In this document: one piece after another, positions 50,378 to 61,100 of the stretch
Layout: each line of letters opens with the position of its first letter
Position numbering within the stretch: position 1 is the stretch's first letter
Assembly: GCA_022641735.1 (NCBI GenBank)
Contig: JALCDQ010000004.1
Span: 56,192 to 120,191, forward strand
DNA from: Prevotella sp.
Lineage (GTDB): Bacteria; Bacteroidota; Bacteroidia; Bacteroidales; Bacteroidaceae
DNA: 64,000 nt
Reading direction: 5' to 3'
The notes under the pieces: generated by a model
What the model saw: the letters and a program-made list of their open reading frames with translations, nothing else
Told to the model about the DNA's origin: nothing
The model's database searches: none
Made by a program: the position numbers and the translations under genes

Positions 50378-52720
50378 TTATTTTTGTTCGGCAGTCAGGC
50401 AAGGTCTGACATTCTCCGTTATTTTACCTTCTTCGTTTACTGTTGCAATGAGAGGCTTCACATCAGCAGCGTTCTTCGCTACCATCACTTTGTAAAGTCC
50501 GCTTTCTACTTGCCAGCAACTGCCTTGCTCGTTGAATGAAGCCAGAGAATTGTAAGGAATTGTGATATCCACTCTTTGGCTTTCGCCTGCATTGAGTTTG
50601 CTTGTCTTGGCAAATCCTTTAAGTTCTCTTGCAGGTTTGTCCATATCTTTTCCAGGAGCAGAAACATACACTTGAACCACTTCCTTGCCAGCTACTTTTC
50701 CTGTATTCTTTACTTCCACGCTCACGTTGATGTCACCGTTTGCATCTTTCGTTACAACTGGTTTGCTGTAGCTGAATGAAGTGTAGCTCATTCCATAACC
50801 GAAAGGATAGGAAACAGGCACATTCTTGGTAGTATAATAGCGGTAGCCCACGTAAATGCCTTCATTGTAAGTGGTAACGTCGAAGTTCTTTCTTACGCCT
50901 TCTGTCCGCTTGTCAAAGAATCCTTTTAAGGACTCCATCAATTGGTCTTCGCTGATGTTGTCAGGAATAGGGAAGTCATCTTTGTTTGGTACATCGTTAT
51001 AGCTTACTGGCCATGTCATTGGTAAACGGCCTGATGGGCTTTCCTTACCTACAAGAATGTCAGCAACTGAATTTCCTCCCTCTTGACCTGGCAACCATGA
51101 GATGAGCACAGCATCGGGCTGGTTAATCCAACTCTGAGTCTCCACTACGCCACATACATTCAGGATTGCGATAACTTTTTTGCCTGCTTTATGGAAAGAT
51201 GTGGTAACATCGCTAATCATCTTTTTCTCAGCGGTTGTCAGATTGAAGTTGTCTTTGATGTTGCGGTCTCCGAATTCTCCGGATGTCTTTCCGATAGTAA
51301 TAACAGCAGCGTCATTGGTCTTAGCAATATCAGAAAGGTTCATGTTAGATAAATCCATTTCAGAGATAAGTTTCTTAGGCAGGAAGGCTGCAAACTGGCT
51401 GGTTGACTTTGGCATCTGTGCCTTGGCTTCAGGGATGTATTTCTCATAAGCCTGTTGTAAATCGCCATCCATGGTGAAACCTGCATTCTTCAGACCGTCG
51501 ATGAGTGATACCACGTAAGCATGGTTGACATCTCCAGAGCCTGTTCCTCCAGCGATGAAATCATAAGAAGTGAAACCGAAAGCTGCAAGCTTCTTAATGT
51601 TCGTATTCAGAGGTAATGCATTCTTCGAGTTCTTCAGCAATACCATGCCTTCAAGAGCCGCATTGCGTGTTACTTGTGCATGAGCCTTCAGGTCGGGATT
51701 GTTGTCGGCAACATAACCTTTGAAATGGGGTGATTTCAGAATGTATTCCAAAACCTTCTTCACATTGCGGTCGATGGTTTCCATTGAGAGCGTACCGTTG
51801 AGCACAGCCTTGCGCAGTTCTTCACGTTGACTAAGTTTTCCGGGCATCAGCAAGTCATTACCTGCCTCCATCTGCCATACAGCGTGCTGACCGCCATACC
51901 AATCGGTCATCACCATACCTTTGAATCCCCACTCATGGCGCAGAATCTCTGTCACAAGGTCGGCTCTCTCACTGGCATAAGTGCCGTTGATTTTATTATA
52001 AGAGGTCATCACCGTCCATGGCTGACTTTCTTTGACAGCGATTTCGAACGGCTTGAGATATATTTCACGGAAGGTGCGTGGTGAACCTATTACATTATTG
52101 CTGGTGCGGTTAGTCTCCTGATTGTTCAGGGCAAAATGCTTCATAGATGTGCCTACGCCGTTGCTCTGAACACCATTAATCATGGCAGCACAGATTTTAC
52201 CTGCCAGCAATGGGTCTTCACTATAATATTCGAAGTTGCGGCCATTGAGCGGGTTGCGATGGATGTTGGTGGCTGGAGCCAGCAGCACGTCAACACCATA
52301 GTGTTTCACCTCGTCGCCCATAGCGGTACCCACCATCTTCACCAATTCAGTATTCCATGTGGAACTCATCACGGTTTCGATAGGGAAATGTGTACAATAG
52401 AAGGTCTTGTCAGTTCCTGCCCGTTTGGGTTGAATACGAAGACCGGCAGGGCCATCAGCCAAAACCGTGTTGGGGATACCAAGACGTGGAATGGCGTTGA
52501 GTTGTCCGGCAGCACCGGGAACCAAAACCGAAGAGTTTCCGATAGTGGCTGAGTTCTCGTTCTTGACGTTGCCTTCAGAACCTATTAATAGGTTTAATTT
52601 CTCGTCAAGTGTCATTGCATTGATGACCTTCTCAATAGGGTCTTTGCCTAATTGAGGATTTTGCGCGTTTACGCAGATTGGCATTAATGTTAATGCGGAA
52701 ATGATAATTGTTTTTAGCAT
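50378..52720 (-). CDS. GH3 beta-glucosidase, first gene of the operon
   Basis: 780 aa, secreted (signal peptide to VNAQ). GH3 motifs: MTLDEKLNLLIGS, LADGPAGLRIQP, SMKHFALNNQETNRT, and nucleophile Asp in GMVMTDWYGG (about residue 272). The second domain holds GMVLLKNSKNALPL and the acid region, and a fibronectin III-like C-terminus (FSYSKPVVTKDANGDINVSV) is present. This is the classical three-domain GH3 beta-glucosidase, acting on exported or imported beta-glucosides in the periplasm. A -7 element and an operator-like dyad lie just upstream. Confidence 0.94.
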   Translation of the reverse strand: MLKTIIISALTLMPICVNAQNPQLGKDPIEKVINAMTLDEKLNLLIGSEGNVKNENSATIGNSSVLVPGAAGQLNAIPRLGIPNTVLADGPAGLRIQPKRAGTDKTFYCTHFPIETVMSSTWNTELVKMVGTAMGDEVKHYGVDVLLAPATNIHRNPLNGRNFEYYSEDPLLAGKICAAMINGVQSNGVGTSMKHFALNNQETNRTSNNVIGSPRTFREIYLKPFEIAVKESQPWTVMTSYNKINGTYASERADLVTEILRHEWGFKGMVMTDWYGGQHAVWQMEAGNDLLMPGKLSQREELRKAVLNGTLSMETIDRNVKKVLEYILKSPHFKGYVADNNPDLKAHAQVTRNAALEGMVLLKNSKNALPLNTNIKKLAAFGFTSYDFIAGGTGSGDVNHAYVVSLIDGLKNAGFTMDGDLQQAYEKYIPEAKAQMPKSTSQFAAFLPKKLISEMDLSNMNLSDIAKTNDAAVITIGKTSGEFGDRNIKDNFNLTTAEKKMISDVTTSFHKAGKKVIAILNVCGVVETQSWINQPDAVLISWLPGQEGGNSVADILVGKESPSGRLPMTWPVSYNDVPNKDDFPIPDNISEDQLMESLKGFFDKRTEGVRKNFDVTTYNEGIYVGYRYYTTKNVPVSYPFGYGMSYTSFSYSKPVVTKDANGDINVSVEVKNTGKVAGKEVVQVYVSAPGKDMDKPARELKGFAKTSKLNAGESQRVDITIPYNSLASFNEQGSCWQVESGLYKVMVAKNAADVKPLIATVNEEGKITENVRPCLTAEQK

Positions 52721-52754
52721 ATAGGTAGAATTATTACATTTTGGATTTCTGCTG

Positions 52755-52790
52755 CAAAGATACGGTGAAATTCTTTTCGGGTGTTCACCG
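52755..52790 (-). promoter_or_regulatory. -7 element and overlapping dyad of the eight-gene operon
   Basis: TATCTTTG (52762-52755, minus strand) lies about 35 nt before the GH3 start. Immediately upstream is an inverted repeat CGGTGAA (52763-52769) and TTCACCG (52784-52790) spanning the -10 to -35 interval, where a regulator could act. There is no TTG at -33. Confidence 0.55.
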
Positions 52791-53018
52791 TGTAAAGCGC
52801 CAAAGTAAACTCTTTAAAATACTAATATGTTGATTTTCAATGATATAAATATTTTATGAGTATATGATAAAGTAAACTTTTTAGAGGCTTTTGATAAACT
52901 AAAATTTATCAATATTCTACCTTTTTTATGTTTTTCTGAGACTTTTATGATTATCGCTGATGTTTAAAAATGATGTATCGAATGCATAAATTATCATCCG
53001 ATAAATTCAAGTCGCATT

Positions 53019-53128
53019 TAGAATTTGACCCTACCCTTTGTAAAAAGTCACTAATTACTGCCTAAAAGACCGTTACTTACCACCCAAAAGGTCATTGTTT
53101 ACAGGGTAAAAGACTATCTTCTACAAAT
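53019..53128 (+). repeat. Degenerate 22-bp period repeat array (site 3)
   Basis: Five contiguous 22-bp units start at 53019, 53041, 53063, 53085 and 53107. Each begins TAAAAG or close to it and has a TTAC-like motif near position 14. The 52791-53018 stretch before it is AT-rich with no gene seen. Confidence 0.8.
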
Positions 53129-53140
53129 CCACCCTTTAGT

Positions 53141-53178
53141 AAAAAAGTAAGAGGCACACTCTCAACGAGCATGCCTCT
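53141..53178 (-). terminator. Terminator of the SusC/SusD operon
   Basis: On the minus strand AGAGGCA (53178-53172) pairs with TGCCTCT (53156-53150), followed by TACTTTTTTAC. It lies about 70 nt after the stop of the last operon gene (53250). Confidence 0.75.
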
Positions 53179-53249
53179 CTGTCAAACTAATGTAAAACCA
53201 TTATGTTAACAAACGCTTTTGTCCATAATTATATTGAGCAAGATGGAGT

Positions 53250-54239
53250 TTATTCAACCCTTATGCCCAGTCCTGGAATTGTTGTATTATAAGTCCACCA
53301 CTTATCGCTTGTATCCAAAGTTACCGTAAATTTAATGTATCGACATGGCATTGCGCCATAAAATACAATCCAATAGTTCCAATTATCATCTCTAAAACTT
53401 GGCAATACAGAACCCAAATCTGCAAAGGTCTGCCCATCAGAGCTAATAGCTACTCCTAATGATTTTATGCCATAATTAGCAACCATGACAGCTGTAATCT
53501 TCTGAGTTGACAGCATATCAACCGTGAAAGAGCAGGTACTCTTGCTGGTATCCGTAAAATTCCAACTGCGCTCCCATGAATCACCTGTAAATAATCCACT
53601 AAATCCAGCAGGGTCGAGATTTTCTGCAGCTACGCATTTCCAATTACTCATAACTTCATCACTCAGAGCAGTACCCGTTAATACAGTCGCCTTGTCATTG
53701 ATGGCGCTCTCCAAATAACTCAAATGAATGTAAGTTACAGCAGCATCAGAACTAGGCTGAATTCCATTATCTAAAGAGGAAATGACAATAGGTGCCAAAT
53801 AGCCACCTTTGTAATTCAACGATTTAGCCTGACCCTCATCTATACTTACATGAATCGTATCACTGGAAATCATTGTGCCAGACTTTATTGTCAGAGATTT
53901 TTTGTCAAACTTAAGTACTCCTTCTGGTATCGGCTGATATGAAGTTCCATTTGCTGCATTATACTTATCAATCAGACTATTGTCAACTGAGACTGTCGCA
54001 TGAGTTTCTGCAGTCGTAGCGGAAGTTGTCTTAACCGAGAGATTTACATCCAATGAGGCTATGATTCCGATAGGTGTACTGACTACAGTTCCATCTGCAA
54101 CACTACGTGCTTTCGTAAAATAGGCACGAGTATAGGAAATGCCATCAACATCATACTCTTCGCTACTGCTGCAACTGGTTATAGCTACCATTCCTAAGAA
54201 TAGCACTCCTACAAGCAATAATATATTTTTTAATTTCAT
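53250..54239 (-). CDS. DUF1735 lipoprotein with F5/8-type carbohydrate-binding domain
   Basis: 329 aa, lipoprotein signal (MVAITSCSS). Residues about 25-170 are DUF1735-like (TVSVDNSLIDKYNAANGTSY, then PIPEGVLKFDKKSLTIKSGT). The C-terminal part (SWERSWNFTDTSKSTCSFTV ... RYIKFTVTL) is an F5/8 type C discoidin fold. This layout resembles surface glycan-binding proteins of the Bacteroides high-mannose N-glycan locus. Last gene of the operon, 33 nt after the LamG protein. It probably binds glycan on the cell surface. Confidence 0.82.
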   Translation of the reverse strand: MKLKNILLLVGVLFLGMVAITSCSSSEEYDVDGISYTRAYFTKARSVADGTVVSTPIGIIASLDVNLSVKTTSATTAETHATVSVDNSLIDKYNAANGTSYQPIPEGVLKFDKKSLTIKSGTMISSDTIHVSIDEGQAKSLNYKGGYLAPIVISSLDNGIQPSSDAAVTYIHLSYLESAINDKATVLTGTALSDEVMSNWKCVAAENLDPAGFSGLFTGDSWERSWNFTDTSKSTCSFTVDMLSTQKITAVMVANYGIKSLGVAISSDGQTFADLGSVLPSFRDDNWNYWIVFYGAMPCRYIKFTVTLDTSDKWWTYNTTIPGLGIRVE

Positions 54240-54272
54240 TTTATTTTAAAATTAAAGTTCGTGAGATTTCAA

Positions 54273-55469
54273 TTAGAACGGACACTTTTGGTTGTCTAAC
54301 CAATTGATTTGACCAGAAGGATGAGCATTATGTCCATGGCCTGTCTCATCAAGAACAGTACCATCTGACTGCAGTTCACCGTTAAAACGCCAATAAGCGA
54401 GCAGGCCCTCCGTTGTAGGATCCACATAGCACATACTTTCCTGTAATTGTGATTGTGAGCGGGCAACTGTCCAAACACGACATTCACTCAAACAGCCTTT
54501 GTAGGTCCACGTTGTACCATAACTACGACCAATAGAAAAAGTGTCATTCCAACTTTGACCGCCATACGACATAGCCAAATTGATTTGTCCACCTTCGGTT
54601 TGTTTCTCTATCTCAAGATTGCCATTCAGATAAAATCTCACTTTGGAGCCATCATAAACAACCGCAATATGATACCAATTATCATTTTCAAATGTTTCCT
54701 CGAAGGTTGACTCGTAATGAGGCTTATTATCCGGATGATAATTACTGCCAATAGAAACCTTTGCGAAATTCAACTTATTTGATGGTATGTTAGAACCATC
54801 GCCAAAGCGAAGCTGCAAACTTTCATGACTGCCCATGATTGGATTAATAAGATCTGCTGAAATCTGAGAAGACAGATGTGAAGGGCGAACCTTTATTTCA
54901 AGAGTCATCTGATTCAATGCCCAGACAGGGCTGCTCTCTCCTTTGAATGTAGGAACATTAAAATAGGCACCGCCGTTTAATTGGGCAACCTTTGTTGTTA
55001 TTACCTTATTAAACATGACATACGCCGTCTTTGATGATTCCAAGATGCCAAGGCCACCGTTTGCCTTCTTAATGGATATTGGAAGGCAATAAGTTACACC
55101 AGCATTCAGTTTACTTCCATCTGCAGTAATCTCAAGTGGAGAAGAAACAGACTTTTCTGCTGAAATAGTAACACTACTGCCATTAACAGAATAGCTCCCT
55201 TCTGGTGGAAGTTGATAGTTACGACCAGTAGATTGATTATAGGCATCTAACAATTCTGGTGCCGGAGCGACATCCACTGTTATATCTTCCGTTGCTTTAG
55301 CACTTGAAGAAACAGTTAGTCCTACACTTGAAGTGCCATCTACTGCAAACCTCAAAGTATTTGAACTTAAAGTTCCAGTAATAAAAACAGCATCTCCAAA
55401 ATCTGGCTCCTCTTTACAGCCTGTAAGGCCAAGAATCAGAGCCAATACTATAAATATGTATTTTTTCAT
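54273..55469 (-). CDS. DUF1735-LamG lipoprotein
   Basis: 398 aa, lipoprotein signal (LGLTGCKEE). Residues about 25-155 form a DUF1735 domain (PELLDAYNQSTGRNYQLPPE). Residues 165-395 form a concanavalin-like LamG domain (FENDNWYHIAVVYDGSKVRF, YLNGNLEIEKQ, GCLSECRVWTVARSQSQLQE). Such proteins bind glycans or host proteins at the surface. 21 nt separate it from the GH18 gene, so it is co-transcribed. Confidence 0.85.
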   Translation of the reverse strand: MKKYIFIVLALILGLTGCKEEPDFGDAVFITGTLSSNTLRFAVDGTSSVGLTVSSSAKATEDITVDVAPAPELLDAYNQSTGRNYQLPPEGSYSVNGSSVTISAEKSVSSPLEITADGSKLNAGVTYCLPISIKKANGGLGILESSKTAYVMFNKVITTKVAQLNGGAYFNVPTFKGESSPVWALNQMTLEIKVRPSHLSSQISADLINPIMGSHESLQLRFGDGSNIPSNKLNFAKVSIGSNYHPDNKPHYESTFEETFENDNWYHIAVVYDGSKVRFYLNGNLEIEKQTEGGQINLAMSYGGQSWNDTFSIGRSYGTTWTYKGCLSECRVWTVARSQSQLQESMCYVDPTTEGLLAYWRFNGELQSDGTVLDETGHGHNAHPSGQINWLDNQKCPF

Positions 55470-55490
55470 TTCTTTGTTTTTTATTTTCCA

Positions 55491-56492
55491 TTAATGAACT
55501 GCGGGATTCTGAATCTGAATACACTCACGGAAACGCTTATATGGCTCAGTATTATACTGTGTAATAAAATAATCTCGCTGACCATAGAAAGCTCCAAATC
55601 CGCCTTTATGTCCCTTTGCAGGTTCCCAACGTGCCTGCTCGTACATTTCTTTCAACTCACCATCCCAGTTATCACCCTCATTGCAACAAAATACACATTT
55701 TTCTACAGGCCATGCTCTCCCATAAGATGTACCGCCACTATAGTTCTGCAAAAAATAATAATTTACATAAGAGATAACCCCTGGATTATCATTACCATCA
55801 ACACAAAGCATTTTGTTCACATCGTTATGCTCCGTTCCAAAACGTTCCTGTATAGCCTTCAAACGCTCTTCTTTAGTCTGGTCTGGATTAGGACCCATGA
55901 ATTCTCCAAGTTTCTTCATGAAACGAACAAAATTTGTTCCTGTCAGCATATCACCTTCTGGCTCATAGTCGGCATCAAATCCATCAAGATCATTGTCAAA
56001 TACTTGATCCACATAATATAAAGCATACATATCAATGGCTTTATTGATAAGGGAGTCTCGCATTGGATCACTTTTTGGAAGAGCCAATCCCTGATTTAAG
56101 ACTTTCTTAAAGTCATGCGAATCATCCTCTACACCAAGGCGGACAATAGCTACATAGAGCATCTTCGTCCCTTTTACCTGCTGAGCAAATCGAAGGTCTT
56201 CCCATAATTGAGTATTCTCTTTTGGAGGGATTCCGCCTCCCCAAATAGAGCAGATATCCAAACTATCTGGTAATCCGTTAAAACGAACAGCCATAGAGTT
56301 TTGTGCACTCCACTGTGCGAACCACATAAAAGAAATCTCATGGTCACTAGCTTTATAGTCACGCAAGTTTTGATAATAGAGGTCGCTAAAAGTTTTTGGA
56401 TTCTGAATAGAGTCATTCTCTATGTCAGTATCACAAGCCGTCATCAGCCCACCAGCTAAAGCCAAAGCCAATAAATATTTAATTGCTTTCAT
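55491..56492 (-). CDS. GH18 endoglycosidase-like lipoprotein
   Basis: 333 aa, lipoprotein signal (GGLMTACDT). A single GH18 barrel: the catalytic motif LDGFDADYEPEGD (about residue 172) keeps D-x-x-D-x-D-x-E, so the acid and stabilising Asp are present. Earlier strands show SFMWFAQWSAQNS and SLDICSIWGG. Secreted Bacteroides GH18 proteins of this kind are endo-beta-N-acetylglucosaminidases cutting the chitobiose core of N-glycans; some are non-catalytic binders, but the motif here looks intact. Lipid anchoring puts it on the cell surface beside SusC/SusD. Confidence 0.85.
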   Translation of the reverse strand: MKAIKYLLALALAGGLMTACDTDIENDSIQNPKTFSDLYYQNLRDYKASDHEISFMWFAQWSAQNSMAVRFNGLPDSLDICSIWGGGIPPKENTQLWEDLRFAQQVKGTKMLYVAIVRLGVEDDSHDFKKVLNQGLALPKSDPMRDSLINKAIDMYALYYVDQVFDNDLDGFDADYEPEGDMLTGTNFVRFMKKLGEFMGPNPDQTKEERLKAIQERFGTEHNDVNKMLCVDGNDNPGVISYVNYYFLQNYSGGTSYGRAWPVEKCVFCCNEGDNWDGELKEMYEQARWEPAKGHKGGFGAFYGQRDYFITQYNTEPYKRFRECIQIQNPAVH

Positions 56493-56518
56493 TTTTACTA
56501 TATTTTATTATTTCCAAA

Positions 56519-58114
56519 CTATCTCTTAACATCCCACCAAAGACGAGTTCCTGCATTGTCAATGCCACCAAGTAATTTAACACCAGCTTGAGTATTGGCA
56601 CTATTGTTAGAATACTCTGTTGTAGGGTATTTCAGTCTACTAATCATTTCACCATCAGAGACCTCCGACTGGTAACTGTAAGAATAAATCTTTACCCAAC
56701 CAGGATAACCAGTACGGCGCATTTCACTCCAAGCTTCCTGCCCATCAGGATAAAGGGCAATCCACTTTTGAATCATAATTCTTTGGAGCTTTTCTTCTTG
56801 AGTTGCGTCCTCATTCCATGCAACTGGCAACATAGAAAGCATAGAACTTACATCTGTTGAACGCTTATTGTATGGATCAACATAGCTCGAAAGAGGAAGT
56901 CTTTCAGTATTTGAAATATATGCATCAGCTCCCGATACATTTGCTGAAGAAAATGAAGTACGGATGCCATTCTCATAATAACTTTGAGCAGTTTCAGAAC
57001 CTAATCCCCAACGAAGTTTTGCTTCAGCCATCAAGAAATAGCTCTCAGCTGCGTGCATCCAATTCATATCTGAACTTTGAGAAAAATTAGGACGTGAAGT
57101 TACATCTTTATAATTATCCTTGTTTACGCGAGGCATACCATTACGGGCACCTTTATATTCGCCATTAACGGTTGTTTTCTGGAAGAAAGCAGACAGGCGA
57201 GGGTCTTGATAACCATTCAAGTAACAGTCCATCGTTGCACTCATGTGTTCATCATCCCAACTTGTTCCGATTTCCCACAAAGGATGACGGAAAGTAAGAG
57301 AGGTGCTTTGATGCAGAATCGCATCATCTGCCGCCGCTGTCATCAATCCATATTTATTTGAAATTGCTGCAGAAGCCTCAGTCTTAGCCTTTGCTTCTTC
57401 TACATTAGAAATACGCATAGCTAAACGCAGACGGAGCGTATTGGCAAATTTAATCCATTTAGAAACATTACCTTGATATACGTTGTCATAATCAGCAAGA
57501 TAAGCACTGGTATTATTATTTGCATATTCTGTCAAAACGTTTATCGCACCTGAAAGTTCTTCAAAGAATTTATAATAAATATCTTTTTGATTGTCATATC
57601 CAACCTGAACTGCAGAACCAAACTGGCTATAAGGAATTGGACCATACATATCTGTAATACGTTGCATTCCGAAAACCTTTATCACCGTTGCCATGGCACG
57701 AGCAGGGGAAGACTCTTCAGTTACATCATTTATAGCTTTCCATGGTTGCATTATATTTTTATAAGCATCATTGAAAGGCGCATTATACCAACCTTGATAA
57801 AGAGCATAATGATCATTATTATAAGCGGTGTATCCCCATTTAGTAATAGTTGCAAAATAACTTGCAAAAAGGTCTCCTTCAAGGGCTTGAGTAATCTGAT
57901 ACTCACCACCCATATTTTCACCTACAATAAACACGCCTCTTTCCATTTGTGCAAAATAAGCACCTGTGTTGAGGTTGTCTTGTTTCATTTGTTCTCCAGT
58001 TGCTTCATTTGGATTGATATTCCATGAATCAAACTTGTCTGTACAAGAGTTGAGAAAAGCACCACTTATCAGCAATACACTGAGAACGATTATATTTTTA
58101 GAAATATTCTTCAT
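56519..58114 (-). CDS. SusD/RagB-family glycan-binding lipoprotein
   Basis: 531 aa, lipoprotein signal (GAFLNSCTD). SusD-like features: FDSWNINPNEATGEQMKQD near the N-terminus, TPR-like helices (AINDVTEESSPARAMATVIK, FGMQRITDMYGPIPYSQ), and MHAAESYFLMAEAKLRWG. It forms the lid over the SusC transporter. It starts 12 nt after SusC, the usual pairing. The C-terminus (ARLWWDVKR-type) is normal. Confidence 0.9.
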   Translation of the reverse strand: MKNISKNIIVLSVLLISGAFLNSCTDKFDSWNINPNEATGEQMKQDNLNTGAYFAQMERGVFIVGENMGGEYQITQALEGDLFASYFATITKWGYTAYNNDHYALYQGWYNAPFNDAYKNIMQPWKAINDVTEESSPARAMATVIKVFGMQRITDMYGPIPYSQFGSAVQVGYDNQKDIYYKFFEELSGAINVLTEYANNNTSAYLADYDNVYQGNVSKWIKFANTLRLRLAMRISNVEEAKAKTEASAAISNKYGLMTAAADDAILHQSTSLTFRHPLWEIGTSWDDEHMSATMDCYLNGYQDPRLSAFFQKTTVNGEYKGARNGMPRVNKDNYKDVTSRPNFSQSSDMNWMHAAESYFLMAEAKLRWGLGSETAQSYYENGIRTSFSSANVSGADAYISNTERLPLSSYVDPYNKRSTDVSSMLSMLPVAWNEDATQEEKLQRIMIQKWIALYPDGQEAWSEMRRTGYPGWVKIYSYSYQSEVSDGEMISRLKYPTTEYSNNSANTQAGVKLLGGIDNAGTRLWWDVKR

Positions 58115-58126
58115 ATCCTTCTGTCT

Positions 58127-61100
58127 TTAGAAATTAAGTCTTACTGAGAATCCTAAATTACGCATACTAGGTAGCATAAAATAATCCATACCGGCAAAGC
58201 CAGTAGCTGTACTTGCTGTAAGTTCAGGATCGAAAGGAGCTTTACAATAGAATAACAAAAGATTACGTCCTGTAAAGGCAACATTCATTCCTTTAATCCA
58301 TGGAACAACTTTCGTTATAGGAACATTATAGCCAAGAGAAAGTTCAGCCAAACGAACATTTGTTGCAGTATAAACATACATGGAGCCTGCACCAGTACCA
58401 ACTGTTTGATAATACTTTTGAACAGCCGAGACTCTTGCACCATTAATCATAACGCCACCTGCATCACGGTCATCTGCCGTTGTCTTTGATACGCCATAGG
58501 CATCCAATAGACCTTGCGTCAGAGACACTACCTTGCCTCCTATACGAGCATTAATTAAGAATCCAAGAGAAAGACCTTTCCAACTAAAACTGTTACGCCA
58601 TCCCATATTGTAAAGAGGCTGCGAGTTTCCTGCATAAATATAGCCATCTTTGTAAGGGCCCGCATTCTTATCAATCATTATCTCATTTGTCTGATAATTA
58701 ACATAGATAAAGCCTTTAGCATCTGTCTTCAGTGCCGTCACATAAAGGTCACCCATTGAGCCACCTTCTGTAATCATGCTCTTTACATTACCGAGACTTA
58801 TCAGATCAAGATGATCTTGTGAAATCGTAAGACCATTTGATAAAGTGGTTGGTGCAAGCAGTTTTACCACCTTGTTACGATTCAATGAATACGTGAATGT
58901 AGAAGACCAGTCAACAGGACCAAGTGGTTGGTTCAAATTCAAGCTAACTTCAATACCCTTATTATCAATCTGACCACCATTTATATAGATTGAACTGTAA
59001 CCAGATGAACCTGGGAGAGTTGGATTGAACAATTGATTATACGTTGAAGTCTTATACAAAGAGACGTTCAAGTTCAGCTTATTTCCAAAGAAATGTGACT
59101 CTAAGCCCACTTCCCATGCTTTTGTGCGCTCTGGCTTAATATCATTATTTGGATAAGTGGTAGATGTCTTAGGTGTACCCGACTCCAAAGGATAAGTCTG
59201 ATAAGGGACAAATCGTCTTGGAGCATTACCGACCTCACTATAGCTACCACGTAATTTCAAAAATGAAAGAACATTACTCTTTAAACCAGGGATTAAATCT
59301 GTAAGGATAGCTGTAAGACCTGCAGAAGGATAAGCTACCGCCTTAGAATCTGTTCCAGCCAAAGCTGAAGCCCAGTCAACACGACCAGTTACATCCAAAT
59401 AGAGTTTGCTCTGCCAACCAAGTTGGGCAGTTGCAAATATTGATTGTATTTGACTATGATAATTTTCTTGAGTAGGTTTAAGACTACTAATATTCAAGTT
59501 ATCAAAAGAAAACAGATTAGCAACAGAATTTAAATTACCACCCAAGGAATAATACTTATAGTTTACATCCTGAAAACTTGCTCCTATTGTACTCGTAAGG
59601 GAGAAATCTCCGAAGTACTTATCAATATTCAGCATGACATCTCCATATAGTTGGCTGGTTGTCTCATCATTTTTCTCATAGAAACCGAATTTCTCTGCGA
59701 AAACACCATCTGTTGAAGCACTATATTTCTTTTCATAGAGTCCTGATGTGTAATCCATCTTTGCGCGTGCACCTAAGGTAATGCCCTTTGCAAGATCATA
59801 AGTGAGCCCACCACTGATAATGAAACGATTCTTATGGTTAGTCAGATTATCACGATTAGTAACCCAATATGGATTCTGCATGCCAAGAGCTTGGTTCCCC
59901 CATGGCCAATATTGAGTCTTGAAACCACGACTTTCATCATACATCTCATAGAGTTGATAGGTGTCAAGGCTATAGCTTGGAGAAAGAAGGTAAACAGGAA
60001 CGATTGGATTCATATACTGACCTTCAGAAACCATGTTGTTTTCACGAATGTTCATATACATTGCACTTAAATCTAAATGCAACTTATTGTTGAACATATT
60101 CGCATTGTTACGGATAGCAAAATTATAACGTGCAAGAGTATTATTCAGCACTATACCCTCTGCGTTAGTAGAAGCCAGCGAAATAAAAGTCTGGTTCTTT
60201 TCATTTCCTGTAGAAAGTGTAACTGAATTCCCTATGTTATATCCAGTCTTATAGAAATCAAGCGGATCATAAGAACTTGGCGTAGCAAGTTTTGTCCCCC
60301 AACTTTGGAACTCTCCTGCAGATGCTCCATAGGTATTTTGGAAATCTGGTGTAATGAAAGGAGAGAAAAAACTTGTATTGTTTGAGTATGTAATACTTGT
60401 TCTACCTTCCTGACCACGCTTAGTCTTTATCATAATGACACCATTCTGAGCCTCACTTCCATATAAAGCAGAAGCTGCAGCACCACTGAGAACTGACAAG
60501 CTTTCAATATCTTCAGGATTAATCATGGAAATACCATCTCCAGATTGGCCTTGGCCCGAGAAGTAGTTTGAAGGCTGAGTTGTCTGTAATGATGGCATTG
60601 GAATACCATCAATCACATAAAGGGCATTATTGTTGTTACTGATAGACTTAGCACCACGCATCACAACCTTTACACCTCCTCCAATACCAGAAGAACTGCT
60701 ATTAATTTGTACACCTGCAACTTTTCCTGACAAAGAATTCATCAAGTTGGCATCTTTAACGCCGGTTATTTCTTCTCCACCGATTTGCTGCACATTGTAA
60801 GACAAGGCCTTAGACTCTTTCTTGATGCCCAGGGCGGTCACGACGACCTCGCTCAGCATCTTCTCATCTGGTGCCAAATTCACGGTGACATTGTCCTGAT
60901 TGGCTGGAATCTCCTTCGACATGTAGCCCATATAGGAAATTTCTATCTTGCTACTTTCATCGGCAGTAATAGTAAAATTACCATCCAAGTCGGTTACAGC
61001 AGCTTCATTAGTGCCTTTGACTCTTACTGTCGCGCCAATCACAGGTTCTCCTTTTTCGTCCAAAACCTTTCCTGAGATTTTCTCTTTTGGACCATTAGAA

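Noticed and set aside
53019..53128. Possible CRISPR array
   Set aside because: Units are contiguous, 22 bp, degenerate and without unique spacers, and no cas gene is present. The same holds for the arrays near 10.95, 20.5 and 63.57 kb.
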